The position numbers and the translations under genes were made by a program. From Mycobacterium nebraskense (GTDB lineage Bacteria; Actinomycetota; Actinomycetes; Mycobacteriales; Mycobacteriaceae), in the NCBI RefSeq assembly GCF_002102255.1, contig NZ_LQPH01000066.1, forward strand, positions 202,758-266,757: 64,000 nucleotides of DNA, read 5' to 3'. Positions 53,721 through 62,531 of this stretch are shown here, piece by piece; within the stretch, counting starts at the first letter, position 1; every line of letters starts with the position of its first letter. Below the pieces are notes generated by a model. It ran no database searches and was not told the DNA's origin. It saw only the letters and a program-made list of their open reading frames with translations.

Positions 53721-54560
53721 ATGAATCGAGTGTCGGTAATCACTGGCGGCGCGGGCGGTATGGGTCTGGCTACGGCCAAAATCGTCGGCCGCGACCACGC
53801 CGTGGTCCTCTGCGACGTCAGGCAGGACCGGCTGACAGCCGCGGCCGCAACCCTGCAAGAGCTCGGGATGACCGCCACGGCCGTCAATTGTGACGTCACC
53901 GACCGGCGGGCGGTCACAGACCTGCTGGACACCGCGAACAAGCTCGGAACGCTCGCCTCCGTCATCCACACCGCGGGGGTGAGCCCCAGCATGGGCCCCG
54001 CCGACTACGTCATGCGGACCAACGCGCTCGGCACGCTGAACGTCAACGAGGCGTTCTTTGCGGCGGCCGGCGAGGGCGCGGTGATCGTCAATGTGGCATC
54101 GATGGCGGCCCACCTGCTCCCGGCGGAAATGGTCCCGGTGGAACAGTTTCCACTGGCGCTTCAGGACGCCGACGCCTTCATGGAGGCCATGATGGCGACC
54201 TGCAACATCCTCCCCGAGGAAGCGCAGTCCGGCCTCGCCTACGCCGTGAGCAAGAGCTTTGTGAAGTGGTACAGCCAGTCGCAGGCCGAGAGATTCAACG
54301 CACGCGGATTGCGTATCGTCTCGGTTTCACCGGGGTCCATCGACACCGAGATGGGCCGGCTCGAGGAACAGGCCGGGGCCGGCGCGATGGTCACCAACGC
54401 CGCAGTCCCGCGGTGGGGCAAGCCGGAGGAGATGGCCGAGCTGCTCGCGTTCTGCGCCAGTGACAGGGCGGGTTACCTGACCGGCACCGACATCCTCAAC
54501 GACGGTGGCGTGATCGCTTCGATGACCGAGCGAGCAAGGGTGGCCACCGCGACCGGTTGA
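53721..54560 (+). CDS. short-chain dehydrogenase (3alpha-HSD-like)
   Basis: It is 279 residues. TGGAGGMG opens the cofactor site, then LCDVRQDR and TAGVSPSMGPADYVMRTNALGT. The active site is NVASMAAHLLP with GLAYAVSKSFVKWYSQSQAERF (Tyr-x3-Lys), and a long insert between Ser and Tyr (about 45 residues) resembles the SDR at 45073. YLTGTDILNDGG ends the fold. It is probably monocistronic; DUF2252 starts 59 nt after its stop. Confidence 0.88.
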   Translation: MNRVSVITGGAGGMGLATAKIVGRDHAVVLCDVRQDRLTAAAATLQELGMTATAVNCDVTDRRAVTDLLDTANKLGTLASVIHTAGVSPSMGPADYVMRTNALGTLNVNEAFFAAAGEGAVIVNVASMAAHLLPAEMVPVEQFPLALQDADAFMEAMMATCNILPEEAQSGLAYAVSKSFVKWYSQSQAERFNARGLRIVSVSPGSIDTEMGRLEEQAGAGAMVTNAAVPRWGKPEEMAELLAFCASDRAGYLTGTDILNDGGVIASMTERARVATATG

Positions 54561-54618
54561 GTTCGGCGGGCGGTCAAAAGCCCAGCGCGGCCACGACATC
54601 GCTCCCTATGCTGAGCGG

Positions 54619-56016
54619 ATGCCGCCACGGGTGCTGCGCGAACGCCTGATCGATCTCGAGGTCCCGGATGAGGATGTGGCGCGCGGCCGGGCGCTGCGCA
54701 AATCCGTGCCACGGCGCACCCTCGCGCAGCTGACTCCTTCCGAGAAGTCGGCGACCGAAATCCTGGTGGCTCAAAACGCCGGCCGGCTGCACGACCTTGT
54801 GCCGTTGCGTTTCGCCCGAATGCTCGCCGACCCGTTCTCGTTCTACCGCGGCTCGGCCGCGGTCATGGCCGCCGACCTGGGCGCCAGCCCGTCGAGCGGA
54901 ATCGAGGTGATGTGCTGCGGCGACGCTCACGTGTCCAACTTCGGCATGTACGCAGCGCCGCACCGCTCAATAGTGTTCGACCTGAACGACTTCGACGAGG
55001 CCGCCGTTGCTCCGGCGGAATGGGACGTCAAGCGCCTGATCACCAGCGCCATCGTCGGCGGTCGCCATGCCGGGTACCCCGCCAGGGCCATCCGCCGCTG
55101 CGTCGGGCAGGCGCTGGTCGGATACCGGACCAGCCTGCAGGCGATGCTCGCGATGGACGTGCTGGACCGCTACTACCTGCGGGTGGAACCGGAGCGCCAC
55201 GCCGGGACGGTGTCCAAGGGGCTGCTCGGCGTGATTCAGAAGACGACATCCCGGGCCCGCAGCCGGACCTCGGCGCGGGTCTTCAAACAGCTCACCGAGA
55301 TCGGCCCCGACGGAACGCCGCGGCTGCGGGAGGCGCCGCCGCTTCTGCAGCACGTCGACGAGGACATCGAAGCCGTGCTGATGGAGTCGATTCAGGAGTA
55401 TCTGGCCACCGTTCCCGCCGATATCGCGCTGCTGCTGTCGCACTTTCGCGTCACCGACGTGGCGTTGCGGGTGGTCGGCGTCGGCAGCGTTGGCACCCGG
55501 TGCTACCTGGTCATCTTGGTGGGCCCCAACGGAACCCCACTGATCCTGCAGATCAAGGAGGCGACGCGGTCGGTGCTCGACGAATACGGCGGGTGGCCTC
55601 AGCCCGCCATGCTGGCTGCGGCCGTCGAGGCCAAGGGCCAGGGTATGCGCGTCGTCGACGGCCAGCGAATACTGCAGGCGATGTCGGACGTGTTCCTCGG
55701 GCCGACGCGCAAGGACGGCCGCGATTATTACGTCCGTCAGTTCCACGACATGAAGGGCACGGTCGACACCGAGGGCATGGCGGCGTCCACATTCAGTGAC
55801 TACGTCACCGCCTGCGCGGTGCTGTTGGCGCGGGCGCACTCGCAGAGCGCGAATGCGTCGTTGCTGCGCGGGTACGTCGGCACCAGCGATATCGTGCACG
55901 ACGCGGTGACCGAGTGGTGCTACGCCTACGCCGACAAGTCGCTCGACGATTTCCACCAGTTGCGCGCCGCTGCCGCAGCCGGCGACATCGAGGTTGCCGC
56001 GGATCCCGCCCGGTAG
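54619..56016 (+). CDS. DUF2252 family protein (kinase-like fold)
   Basis: It is 465 residues. DUF2252 hallmarks are FYRGSAAVMAADL, CGDAHVSNFGMYAAPHRSIVFDLNDFDEAAVAPAEWDVKRL, then QIKEATRSVL and YYVRQFHDMKG. The GDAHxxNFG and DLNDFDE motifs mirror the catalytic HxDxxxxN and DxD elements of aminoglycoside phosphotransferase-like kinases. Its substrate is unknown in any organism. It lies just upstream of the TetR-linked ADH module but has its own promoter space. Confidence 0.88.
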   Translation: MPPRVLRERLIDLEVPDEDVARGRALRKSVPRRTLAQLTPSEKSATEILVAQNAGRLHDLVPLRFARMLADPFSFYRGSAAVMAADLGASPSSGIEVMCCGDAHVSNFGMYAAPHRSIVFDLNDFDEAAVAPAEWDVKRLITSAIVGGRHAGYPARAIRRCVGQALVGYRTSLQAMLAMDVLDRYYLRVEPERHAGTVSKGLLGVIQKTTSRARSRTSARVFKQLTEIGPDGTPRLREAPPLLQHVDEDIEAVLMESIQEYLATVPADIALLLSHFRVTDVALRVVGVGSVGTRCYLVILVGPNGTPLILQIKEATRSVLDEYGGWPQPAMLAAAVEAKGQGMRVVDGQRILQAMSDVFLGPTRKDGRDYYVRQFHDMKGTVDTEGMAASTFSDYVTACAVLLARAHSQSANASLLRGYVGTSDIVHDAVTEWCYAYADKSLDDFHQLRAAAAAGDIEVAADPAR

Positions 56017-56051
56017 CGCGCCGGGTCGGCCACCTCGGGCCCGTTAAACTA

Positions 56052-56065
56052 ATCAATCAATTGAT
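56052..56065. promoter_or_regulatory. TetR-pair operator copy 1 (ATCAA-N4-TTGAT)
   Basis: ATCAATCAATTGAT with flanking TA (TAATCAA...) lies 48 bp upstream of the ADH start at 56114. It shares arm and spacing pattern with 60601 and 61339. Confidence 0.75.
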
Positions 56066-56113
56066 AGTATTTGTGCCATTGCCGGGCCTCCGGCAGGAAG
56101 GCGGCACGAGTCG

Positions 56114-57271
56114 ATGCGAAGCCGCGCGGCCATCCTCTACGAGTACGGCCGTCCGTGGTCCATCGAAGAGTTTGAGCTGGATCCGCCGAAAGCCGGCGAG
56201 GCCCTGGTGCGACTGGCCGCCACCGGGCTCTGCCACTCCGACGAACACATCCGGCAAGGGAAGCTGGCTCCGCCGCCAGAGACGTTGCGCGCCATGGGGT
56301 TACCCGTCATGTCGCCGACGATCGGCGGACACGAGGGCTCCGGCGTGGTGGTCGATGTCGGGCCGGGCGTCGCCGGGATCGCGCCGGGCGACCACGTGGT
56401 GACGTCCTTCGTCGCGGTGTGCGGCCAGTGCCGATGGTGCGCGTCGGGGATGGAGTACCTGTGCGACACAGGGTCGGGGACCCTCGCGCCGGGCATGCCG
56501 ACGGACGGCACCTTTCGCCACCATACCGTCAACGGGCGCAACCTCGGCCACGTGTCCAAGATCGGTGCGTTCGCCGAACACACTGTCGTGGCCGCGAATT
56601 CGCTCGTGAAGATCGATCCGACCATTCCGCTGGTACCCGCCGCGCTGCTGGCATGCGCGGTTCCCACCGGGTACGGGTCGGCGGCCCGCCGTGCCGGGGT
56701 GCGGGGCGGCGACACGGTGGTCGTGATCGGCACCGGCGGGATCGGCACCGCGGCCGTTCAGGGCGCGCGCATCAGTGGCGCGACCCGGATCATCGCGGTC
56801 GACGTGAACGATTTCAAGCGGACCGCTGCAATGAGTTTCGGTGCGACCCACACCGCCCCCACTGCGGCGGACGCCCTCGAGCTGGTGCGTGACCTGACCC
56901 GCGGCGTGATGGCGGACGCGGTCGTCGTCTCCCCCGCCATGATCGGGGAAGCCGACGTCGGCGCGGCACTGGCGCTCACCCGCAAGGGCGGCACCTGCGT
57001 GCTGACCGGGCTGCCGTTGCCGGCGACGCACTCGATCGAAGTAGCGCTGCAGGACTTCATCCTGATGAACAAGACGTTGTGCGGCACGGTGTTCGGCTCC
57101 TGCAACCCCAAGAGCGACATCGCGCTGCTGGCCACGCTGTACGAGTCGGGTCAGCTACTCCTCGACGAGATGATCACCAAGCGCTACCGGCTCGACGACA
57201 TCAACGACGCCTACGCCGACCTGACCGCCGGCCACCTGATCCGCGGGGTCATCGACTTCGGCCTTGGCTAG
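56114..57271 (+). CDS. zinc alcohol dehydrogenase, NDMA-dependent type (paralogue of 20604)
   Basis: It is 385 residues with Cys40 (GLCHSDEH), His73/Glu74 (GGHEGSG), the structural Cys set CGQCRWCASGMEYLC and the Rossmann motif VVIGTGGIG. The layout and length match the ADH at 20604-21764, and the two are clearly paralogous. An operator with the TetR-pair pattern precedes it. It converges on a monooxygenase gene whose 3' end overlaps this one by 117 nt. Likely role: oxidation of an alcohol released by the adjacent monooxygenases. Confidence 0.92.
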   Translation: MRSRAAILYEYGRPWSIEEFELDPPKAGEALVRLAATGLCHSDEHIRQGKLAPPPETLRAMGLPVMSPTIGGHEGSGVVVDVGPGVAGIAPGDHVVTSFVAVCGQCRWCASGMEYLCDTGSGTLAPGMPTDGTFRHHTVNGRNLGHVSKIGAFAEHTVVAANSLVKIDPTIPLVPAALLACAVPTGYGSAARRAGVRGGDTVVVIGTGGIGTAAVQGARISGATRIIAVDVNDFKRTAAMSFGATHTAPTAADALELVRDLTRGVMADAVVVSPAMIGEADVGAALALTRKGGTCVLTGLPLPATHSIEVALQDFILMNKTLCGTVFGSCNPKSDIALLATLYESGQLLLDEMITKRYRLDDINDAYADLTAGHLIRGVIDFGLG

Positions 57272-58771
57272 CAGCCAGTCTCGTGGCCGCAGCCGCCAGG
57301 TCCGGCGGGCGTACTCCAGCTCGGTATACGGCCACTGGGTCACGATCCGGCCGGTTGGCGAACGGAAGTAGCTGTCGCACTGAGTCCAGATGGTGCGCTC
57401 CAGGTCCGCGGAAAGCTCTTCGTTGTAGCGCTTCTCGGCTTCGGGGCGGACGTCGACGTAACCGCCCTTGCGCGCCACCCGGCAGACCGCGCTGGCGACG
57501 AATCGCGCGCCGGCCTCGAGAATGTAGACGATCGAGTTGCCACCCTGGTTGGCGTTGGGGCCGTAGAGCATGAAGAAATTCGGGAAGCCGCTGACCGCGA
57601 CGCCCAGGTACGCGCTCGGGTCGTCGCCCCACCGCTCGTGCAGCCGGCGTCCCCCGAGCCCGATGACCTCGATGCCCGACAGGTAGCGTGACGTCTCAAA
57701 CCCGGTGGCCAGCACGATCGTATCGACGTCGACCGCGCGCCCCGCCGAGGTGAGCACCGACGACGCGTCGATCCGCTCGATGGGGTCGGTGACCAGCTCG
57801 ACGTTGTCCCGCTGCAGTGCCCGGTAGAACTCGTCGCCCAGCAGCACCCGCTTGCAGCGGAACGGGTAGTCGGGCGTCAGCGCCCGCCGCAGCCGCTCGT
57901 CGGCAACCGTGCGCTCCAGGAACGACGTCGCGACCTGCGTGCGCGCGGTGACGACGGGGTCGTCGGCGAAGGTTGCCGTGTTGTCGTGCTGGAACTTCCA
58001 GATCTGCCAACGGGTGCGGCGTACGGCCAGCGGGTTGCGGCGGAACCGCGCCAATTCGGTTGCGCTGTAGGGGCGGTCATCCTTAGGCACCATCCACGGC
58101 GGGGTGCGTTGAAAGACGCTCACGCGATCGGCGACCTTGGCCAGTTCGGGGACCGCCTGCACCCCGCTCGCGCCGGTGCCGATGACCGCCACCTTCTTGC
58201 CCGACAAGTCGACGTGGTGATCCCACCGCGCGGTGTGCATGAGCGTGCCGGTGAAGTCGGTCAGGCCCGCGATGTCGGGAAGCCGCGGGGAGCCGAACAA
58301 TCCGACGGCGCACACGACGACGTCGACGGTGAGGGTGACGGCGCGCCCGGCGCGGTCCAGCTGGCAGTCCCATGCCGCGCCGTTCCATCGGACCGAGCGC
58401 ACCCGGGTCTCCAGCATGAGGTGCCGGCGCAGATCGAAGTCGTCGGTCACCGATTCGAGGTAGGCCAGGATCTCGGGCTGTCGAGCGTAGGTGCGGCTCC
58501 AGGATTTGTTGGGTGCGAACGAGAACGAGTAGAGGTGGCTTTGGATGTCGCACGCGGCGCCGGGATAAGTATTGCGCCGCCAGGTGCCTCCGACACCGTC
58601 GTCGCCCTCGATGATCACCAGATCGTCGAAGCCGGCCCGGCGCAGCGCGACGGCCGTGCCAAGGCCACCGAAGCCCGCGCCGATGATCGCCACCCTGGGT
58701 GGGCGCCGGCGCCGGGTCGCCGCCCGCAACCGGCCGACGCCATAGCGCCAGCGGGCCTGCCGACTGGTCAC
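57155..58771 (-). CDS. FAD monooxygenase of Baeyer-Villiger type, 538 residues
   Basis: It starts at GTG 58771 in a 4-nt GTGA overlap with the upstream monooxygenase stop. FAD motif IIGAGFGG (29-36), GGTWRRNTYPG, then the fingerprint FTGTLMHTARWD (173-184) and NADPH motif VAVIGTGASG. The core ends near RTWRLRPRDW; the last 39 codons run antisense through the ADH gene and are low in family features. It is smaller and only distantly related to the 599-residue enzyme encoded just upstream. It would convert a ketone to an ester or lactone. Confidence 0.9.
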   Translation of the reverse strand: MTSRQARWRYGVGRLRAATRRRRPPRVAIIGAGFGGLGTAVALRRAGFDDLVIIEGDDGVGGTWRRNTYPGAACDIQSHLYSFSFAPNKSWSRTYARQPEILAYLESVTDDFDLRRHLMLETRVRSVRWNGAAWDCQLDRAGRAVTLTVDVVVCAVGLFGSPRLPDIAGLTDFTGTLMHTARWDHHVDLSGKKVAVIGTGASGVQAVPELAKVADRVSVFQRTPPWMVPKDDRPYSATELARFRRNPLAVRRTRWQIWKFQHDNTATFADDPVVTARTQVATSFLERTVADERLRRALTPDYPFRCKRVLLGDEFYRALQRDNVELVTDPIERIDASSVLTSAGRAVDVDTIVLATGFETSRYLSGIEVIGLGGRRLHERWGDDPSAYLGVAVSGFPNFFMLYGPNANQGGNSIVYILEAGARFVASAVCRVARKGGYVDVRPEAEKRYNEELSADLERTIWTQCDSYFRSPTGRIVTQWPYTELEYARRTWRLRPRDWLLAKAEVDDPADQVAGGQVGVGVVDVVEPVALGDHLVEE

Positions 58772-60567
58772 GGTCCGGCCTTGTCGCCGCGAATCAGGTA
58801 GCCCTCCAGGTCGCCGCTGGCCCGCCACGCCCGCAACATGTCGGCGTACTCGGTGGGCGCGCCAAAGAAGAAGCTGCCCTGCCGAGTCTTGTTGTCCGCC
58901 TTACCCTCCCGGTTGTAGTACCCGGGAGTGCAGGTCTGGGCGCGCTCCGCGCTGGCGGCCGACCGGGTGACAACCGTGTCAACCCAGGCGGCCTCGGCGG
59001 CCGGTGCGGCCTCGACCTCGGTGACCCCGCGCTCGAGCGCCCAGGCGATGATCCACGCGGCGTGGGTTGCCTGCAGGTCCAACAGGTAGGGGAAGTTCAC
59101 CGTCAGGCCGGCCTGGGCGATGCTCTCGATGAAGCAATTCGGGAAGTTCGTCGTGCACAGGCCCTGGAGGGTGCGCACCCCGTCGCGCCAGTGCTCGGTC
59201 AGCGACACCCCGCCGCGACCGATCAGCTCGAAGCCGGTACGACGGCAGTAGTCGGTGCCGACCTCGAAACCCGTTGCGAAGATGAGGCAGTCGAGCTCGT
59301 AGGGCAAGCCGTCGACGACCACACCCGATTCAGTGATGCGCTGCACCCCGCGACCGCGGGTGTCGACCAGCATGACGTTGTCGCGGTTGAACGCTTGCAG
59401 GTACTCGTCATGGAAGCAGGGGCGTTTGCAGAAGTACCCGTACCACGGTTTGAGCGCCTCCGCGGTGACCGGATCGGTGACGATGCCGTCGACTCGCGCC
59501 CGGATCTCTTCCATCTTGGCGAAGTCCGCGATCTCGATGTCGCGGCTGCGTTGTGCCGGGTCGACGACGCCGTCGCCGTCATGGCGCATCACCGGGAGCT
59601 TGCGCGTGATGCTCGTCCAGGCGTCGGCGACTAGGTCTTCGTCGGCATGGCCGCCGGCGGTGAGGATCTGAAAGTTCTCGATGCGCTGGCGCTGCCAGCC
59701 CGGCCGTAATGTGCTGGCCCACTGCGAATCCGTGGCGCGGTTGGCCCGCACGTCCACCGATGAAGGCGTGCGCTGGAAGACGTAGAGCCGCTGCGCCACC
59801 CCGGCGAGGTGCGGAACGCACTGGATCGCCGTGGCTCCGGTCCCGATGATGCCGACGCTCTTATCGGCGAGATGCTCGAGCTTCTCCCCGGTGTAGCCGT
59901 AGTCCCACCGGCTGGTATGGAACGCGTGCCCGCGAAACGCGCCGATGCCCTCGATGCCGGGCAGCTTGGGTTTTGCCTGGTAGCCGTTGGCCATGGAGAC
60001 GAACCGGGCCCGCATCTCATCCCCACGGTCGGTGCGGATGATCCAGCGCGATTCGTCTGCGTCCCAGCGAATCTCGCGCACATCGGTGTGCAGGCACGCG
60101 TCGCGGTAGAGGTCGTAGTGCCGGGCGATGCGCTGGCAATGCGCGAAAATCTCCGGTCCCTTGGCGTACTTTTCGGTCGGGACGTAGCCGAGTTCCTCCA
60201 GCAGCGGCATGTACACGTACGACTCGACGTCACAGGCGATTCCCGGGTACCGGTTCCAGTACCACGTGCCACCCACGTCGGCCGCCCTGTCGATCAGCCG
60301 CACGCTTTCGACACCGAGCTGACGCAGCCGCACCCCCGTCAACAGCCCGCCGAAGCCGGCGCCGATGACTGCGACGTCGACCTCGTCGGTCAGCGGCTCG
60401 CGATCGAATGTTCCGTCCGCCCAGGGGTCTTCGGCGTAGCGAGCGAACGCTCCCGCCATCTCCACGTACTGCGCGATGCCATCCGGGCGCAATCGCCGCG
60501 CGCGCTCTTCGGCGTACTTGCGTCGCAGCGCGTCGACGTCGAACGTCACGCCAACGGTTTCAGTCAA
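58768..60567 (-). CDS. Baeyer-Villiger-type monooxygenase, 599 residues (paralogue of 10049)
   Basis: It is 599 residues from ATG 60567. It has the same N-terminal pattern as the paralogue (VDALRRKYAEERARRLRPDG), the FAD motif VIGAGFGG (67-74), VGGTWYWNRYPG, the fingerprint FRGHAFHTSRWD (211-222) and VGIIGTGATA. ARFVSMANGYQAKPKLPGI and FATGFEVGTDY follow family order. It probably carries out NADPH- and O2-dependent ketone oxidation. An operator of the TetR-pair type lies 34 bp upstream, and the downstream monooxygenase is translationally coupled. Confidence 0.93.
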   Translation of the reverse strand: MTETVGVTFDVDALRRKYAEERARRLRPDGIAQYVEMAGAFARYAEDPWADGTFDREPLTDEVDVAVIGAGFGGLLTGVRLRQLGVESVRLIDRAADVGGTWYWNRYPGIACDVESYVYMPLLEELGYVPTEKYAKGPEIFAHCQRIARHYDLYRDACLHTDVREIRWDADESRWIIRTDRGDEMRARFVSMANGYQAKPKLPGIEGIGAFRGHAFHTSRWDYGYTGEKLEHLADKSVGIIGTGATAIQCVPHLAGVAQRLYVFQRTPSSVDVRANRATDSQWASTLRPGWQRQRIENFQILTAGGHADEDLVADAWTSITRKLPVMRHDGDGVVDPAQRSRDIEIADFAKMEEIRARVDGIVTDPVTAEALKPWYGYFCKRPCFHDEYLQAFNRDNVMLVDTRGRGVQRITESGVVVDGLPYELDCLIFATGFEVGTDYCRRTGFELIGRGGVSLTEHWRDGVRTLQGLCTTNFPNCFIESIAQAGLTVNFPYLLDLQATHAAWIIAWALERGVTEVEAAPAAEAAWVDTVVTRSAASAERAQTCTPGYYNREGKADNKTRQGSFFFGAPTEYADMLRAWRASGDLEGYLIRGDKAGP

Positions 60568-60600
60568 GGCCCCGATTCCTCTCGTGGCCCCGACTATATA

Positions 60601-60614
60601 ATCAATCGCTTGAT
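60601..60614. promoter_or_regulatory. TetR-pair operator copy 2 (ATCAA-N4-TTGAT)
   Basis: ATCAATCGCTTGAT, preceded by TA, is 34 bp upstream of the 599-residue monooxygenase start. It lies downstream of the TetR stop at 60648, so the monooxygenase has its own promoter. Confidence 0.75.
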
Positions 60615-60647
60615 CATATCAAGGGTGGTGCACCGCCCTGCCTGCGG

Positions 60648-61277
60648 CTATCCCTGCCGGCCCGGAGCGAACAACGTTCCCCTGATCATTTTCTTGGCCG
60701 AGTCCAGCGCGGCGTGGTAGTCCCGCGGCGGCGACGTGGCCGCCAGCTCGACCAACCCATAGATGAGCGCGTAGACGGCTTCGACGGTGCTGTGCCGATC
60801 GGCGTGGTGCGCGAGTTCGCCCTGGCGGTGGGCGTCGTCGACGACGCCCTCGATGAGCTCGCGGAACGCCTGGAAGCTGGGGTCGCCCGCCGACGGGGAA
60901 TCGAGGGCGACCGCGCTCTCGGCCCGGATCACCCACTCGAAGGCGGCGAGGTCGGGGTACTCGCGCATCAAGCGGCCCGATTCGTCGAGCACCGCTTCGA
61001 TGCGGTCGACGGCGGTCCCGGGGCGGGCGGCGGCCGCCCGCAGCCGTGGCAGCGCGACGTCGGTGCGCGCCGCGATGGCCGCCTTGATCAGCTCGGCCTT
61101 GTTCGGAAAGTAGTTGTAGAGGCTGGCGCTGGAGACGTTCGCGGTGCGGGCGATCTCGCGGATGGTGGCTCGCGAGTACCCGACCTTGGCCACACAGCGC
61201 ATGGTGGCCACGATGATCCGCTGGCGGGTCTCCTCGCCGCTGGCGCCGACAGGGCGGCCCAGTTGCGCCCGCGTCAC
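60648..61277 (-). CDS. TetR-family regulator 1 of the ADH/monooxygenase module
   Basis: It is 209 residues from GTG 61277 with GGAGA upstream; the open frame further upstream is composed of non-protein-like residues. N-terminal helix-turn-helix: RIIVATMRCVAKVGYSRATIREIARTANVSSASLYNYFPNKAEL. It is paralogous to the TetR encoded divergently at 61420: QLGRP.GA.GE.TR.RII.A.MRCVA..GYSR is shared. The common operator 61339-61352 lies 62 bp upstream, so autoregulation is expected. Confidence 0.9.
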   Translation of the reverse strand: MTRAQLGRPVGASGEETRQRIIVATMRCVAKVGYSRATIREIARTANVSSASLYNYFPNKAELIKAAIAARTDVALPRLRAAAARPGTAVDRIEAVLDESGRLMREYPDLAAFEWVIRAESAVALDSPSAGDPSFQAFRELIEGVVDDAHRQGELAHHADRHSTVEAVYALIYGLVELAATSPPRDYHAALDSAKKMIRGTLFAPGRQG

Positions 61278-61338
61278 CGTGCTCTCCCCACTCGCGCGTC
61301 CCGTCTGCCGGCTCTCGGCGCCGACACGGTCGAATATA

Positions 61339-61352
61339 ATCGAGTGATCGAT
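61339..61352. promoter_or_regulatory. TetR-pair operator copy 3 (ATCGA-N4-TCGAT)
   Basis: ATCGAGTGATCGAT flanked by TA on both sides is symmetric over 18 bp outside the spacer. It sits between the divergent paralogous TetR genes (62 bp from one start, 68 bp from the other). Confidence 0.75.
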
Positions 61353-61419
61353 TAGTTCCGGCTTCCGCGCGGAGGTGCGCAGTGCGTGATGGACGGGCCT
61401 GCGACGGGTTCCGCGCCGT

Positions 61420-62085
61420 ATGAGCGTCACTCCGCCGCAGTTGGGCCGGCCGATTGGCGCCGACGGTGAGCAAACCCGTGCGCGCATCATCGACGCGGCG
61501 ATGCGGTGCGTGGCCGAGATGGGCTACTCCCGCACCACGATTCGTGAGATCGCCCGGGCCGCCGACATGACCAGCGGAAGCCTGTACCACTATTTTCCGA
61601 ACAAGTCCGAGTTGCTGGACGCGGCGGTCGAGGACATCGAGCGGATCGCATTGCCGCGGCTGCGCGCCGCCGCCGCGCGCGGTGACGACGTGGTGGTTCG
61701 CCTCACCGCGGTGTTGGACGAGTCGAGCGAGATGATGCGCGAGCATCCCCATCTGGCGGCGTTCGATAGGGCGGTCCGCGCGGAGAGCAACGAGCACCCC
61801 GTTCGCGGCCGACCGAAGTATCCCGGACTGAAGGCGTTGCGCGACACGATCACCGAGATCGTCGGCGAGGCCCGTGCGCTGCCGCCCGGCACCGACCCCC
61901 GCGCCGTGGCCGACGCGCTGCACGCGCTGGCGCGCGGACTCACCGAGCGCGCGGCCAGCTTGGACGCCGACGCCTACGCTGCCACGCTGGCTTCGGCGAA
62001 GGCGTTGATCAGCGGGACGCTGTTCGCGCGGCCAGCGAATCGCCCAGAGTCCACAGCGCGACGCCGATCAGCACGAGATCCTTGA
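61420..62085 (+). CDS. TetR-family regulator 2, paralogue of regulator 1
   Basis: It is 221 residues. The helix-turn-helix ARIIDAAMRCVAEMGYSRTTIREIARAADMTSGSLYHYFPNKSEL is nearly the same as in regulator 1, and the recognition region SLYxYFPNK is shared, so both should bind the same operator. C-terminal domains are more diverged, so they may sense different ligands or form heterodimers. The last 26 codons overlap the convergent membrane-protein gene by 77 nt and end in an Arg-rich tail (ESTARRRSARDP), which may be an extension. Confidence 0.9.
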   Translation: MSVTPPQLGRPIGADGEQTRARIIDAAMRCVAEMGYSRTTIREIARAADMTSGSLYHYFPNKSELLDAAVEDIERIALPRLRAAAARGDDVVVRLTAVLDESSEMMREHPHLAAFDRAVRAESNEHPVRGRPKYPGLKALRDTITEIVGEARALPPGTDPRAVADALHALARGLTERAASLDADAYAATLASAKALISGTLFARPANRPESTARRRSARDP

Positions 62086-62500
62086 GCAGGAACTGGCCCG
62101 GCAGCGCCGATAGCATGGGAATGCCACCGGCGTGGGTCGCGACCACCCCGGGGGTGGTGAAGAGGAAGCTCAGCGTACCCAGGAACAGCACCACCGCAAG
62201 CGCGCCGCCGACCGCCGACGCGCGCGGCCACACCGGCCTCAACGCAATCAGAACTGCGGCAACGATTTCCGTGGTGCCCAGCACGCGCGCGACCGTGGTG
62301 ACGCTAAGCACGTCGTAGATCCAGCTCATCAACGGGCTGTGCTCGATGAGCACGCGGGATTCCATCTTCACGTACTTCCCGAATCCGATCCAGGCCAGGA
62401 CGACGACAAGCCCGTACCGGCTTATCAGCTGTCCCCACCCGGTAAGCGTTTGCGCCAAAGGATTTGAGCTTGCGCGGATTACGACGGGATTTTCCTTCAC
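62009..62500 (-). CDS. DUF417/RclC-like inner-membrane protein
   Basis: It is about 163 residues from GTG 62500 (a TTG 7 codons earlier is possible; no ribosome-binding site decides). Four membrane helices and the family motifs LAWIGFGKY, IEHSPLMSWIYDVLS, ALRPVWPRASAVGG, FLGTLSFLFTTPG and GQFLLKDLVLIGVALWTLGDSL define DUF417, the family of E. coli RclC, which belongs to the reactive-chlorine operon. It follows the peroxiredoxin-like gene by 31 nt and is presumably cotranscribed. Biochemical function is unknown. Confidence 0.88.
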   Translation of the reverse strand: MKENPVVIRASSNPLAQTLTGWGQLISRYGLVVVLAWIGFGKYVKMESRVLIEHSPLMSWIYDVLSVTTVARVLGTTEIVAAVLIALRPVWPRASAVGGALAVVLFLGTLSFLFTTPGVVATHAGGIPMLSALPGQFLLKDLVLIGVALWTLGDSLAARTASR

Positions 62501-62531
62501 ATGCCGAACACGGATTCGCAACGCCCTGAGT

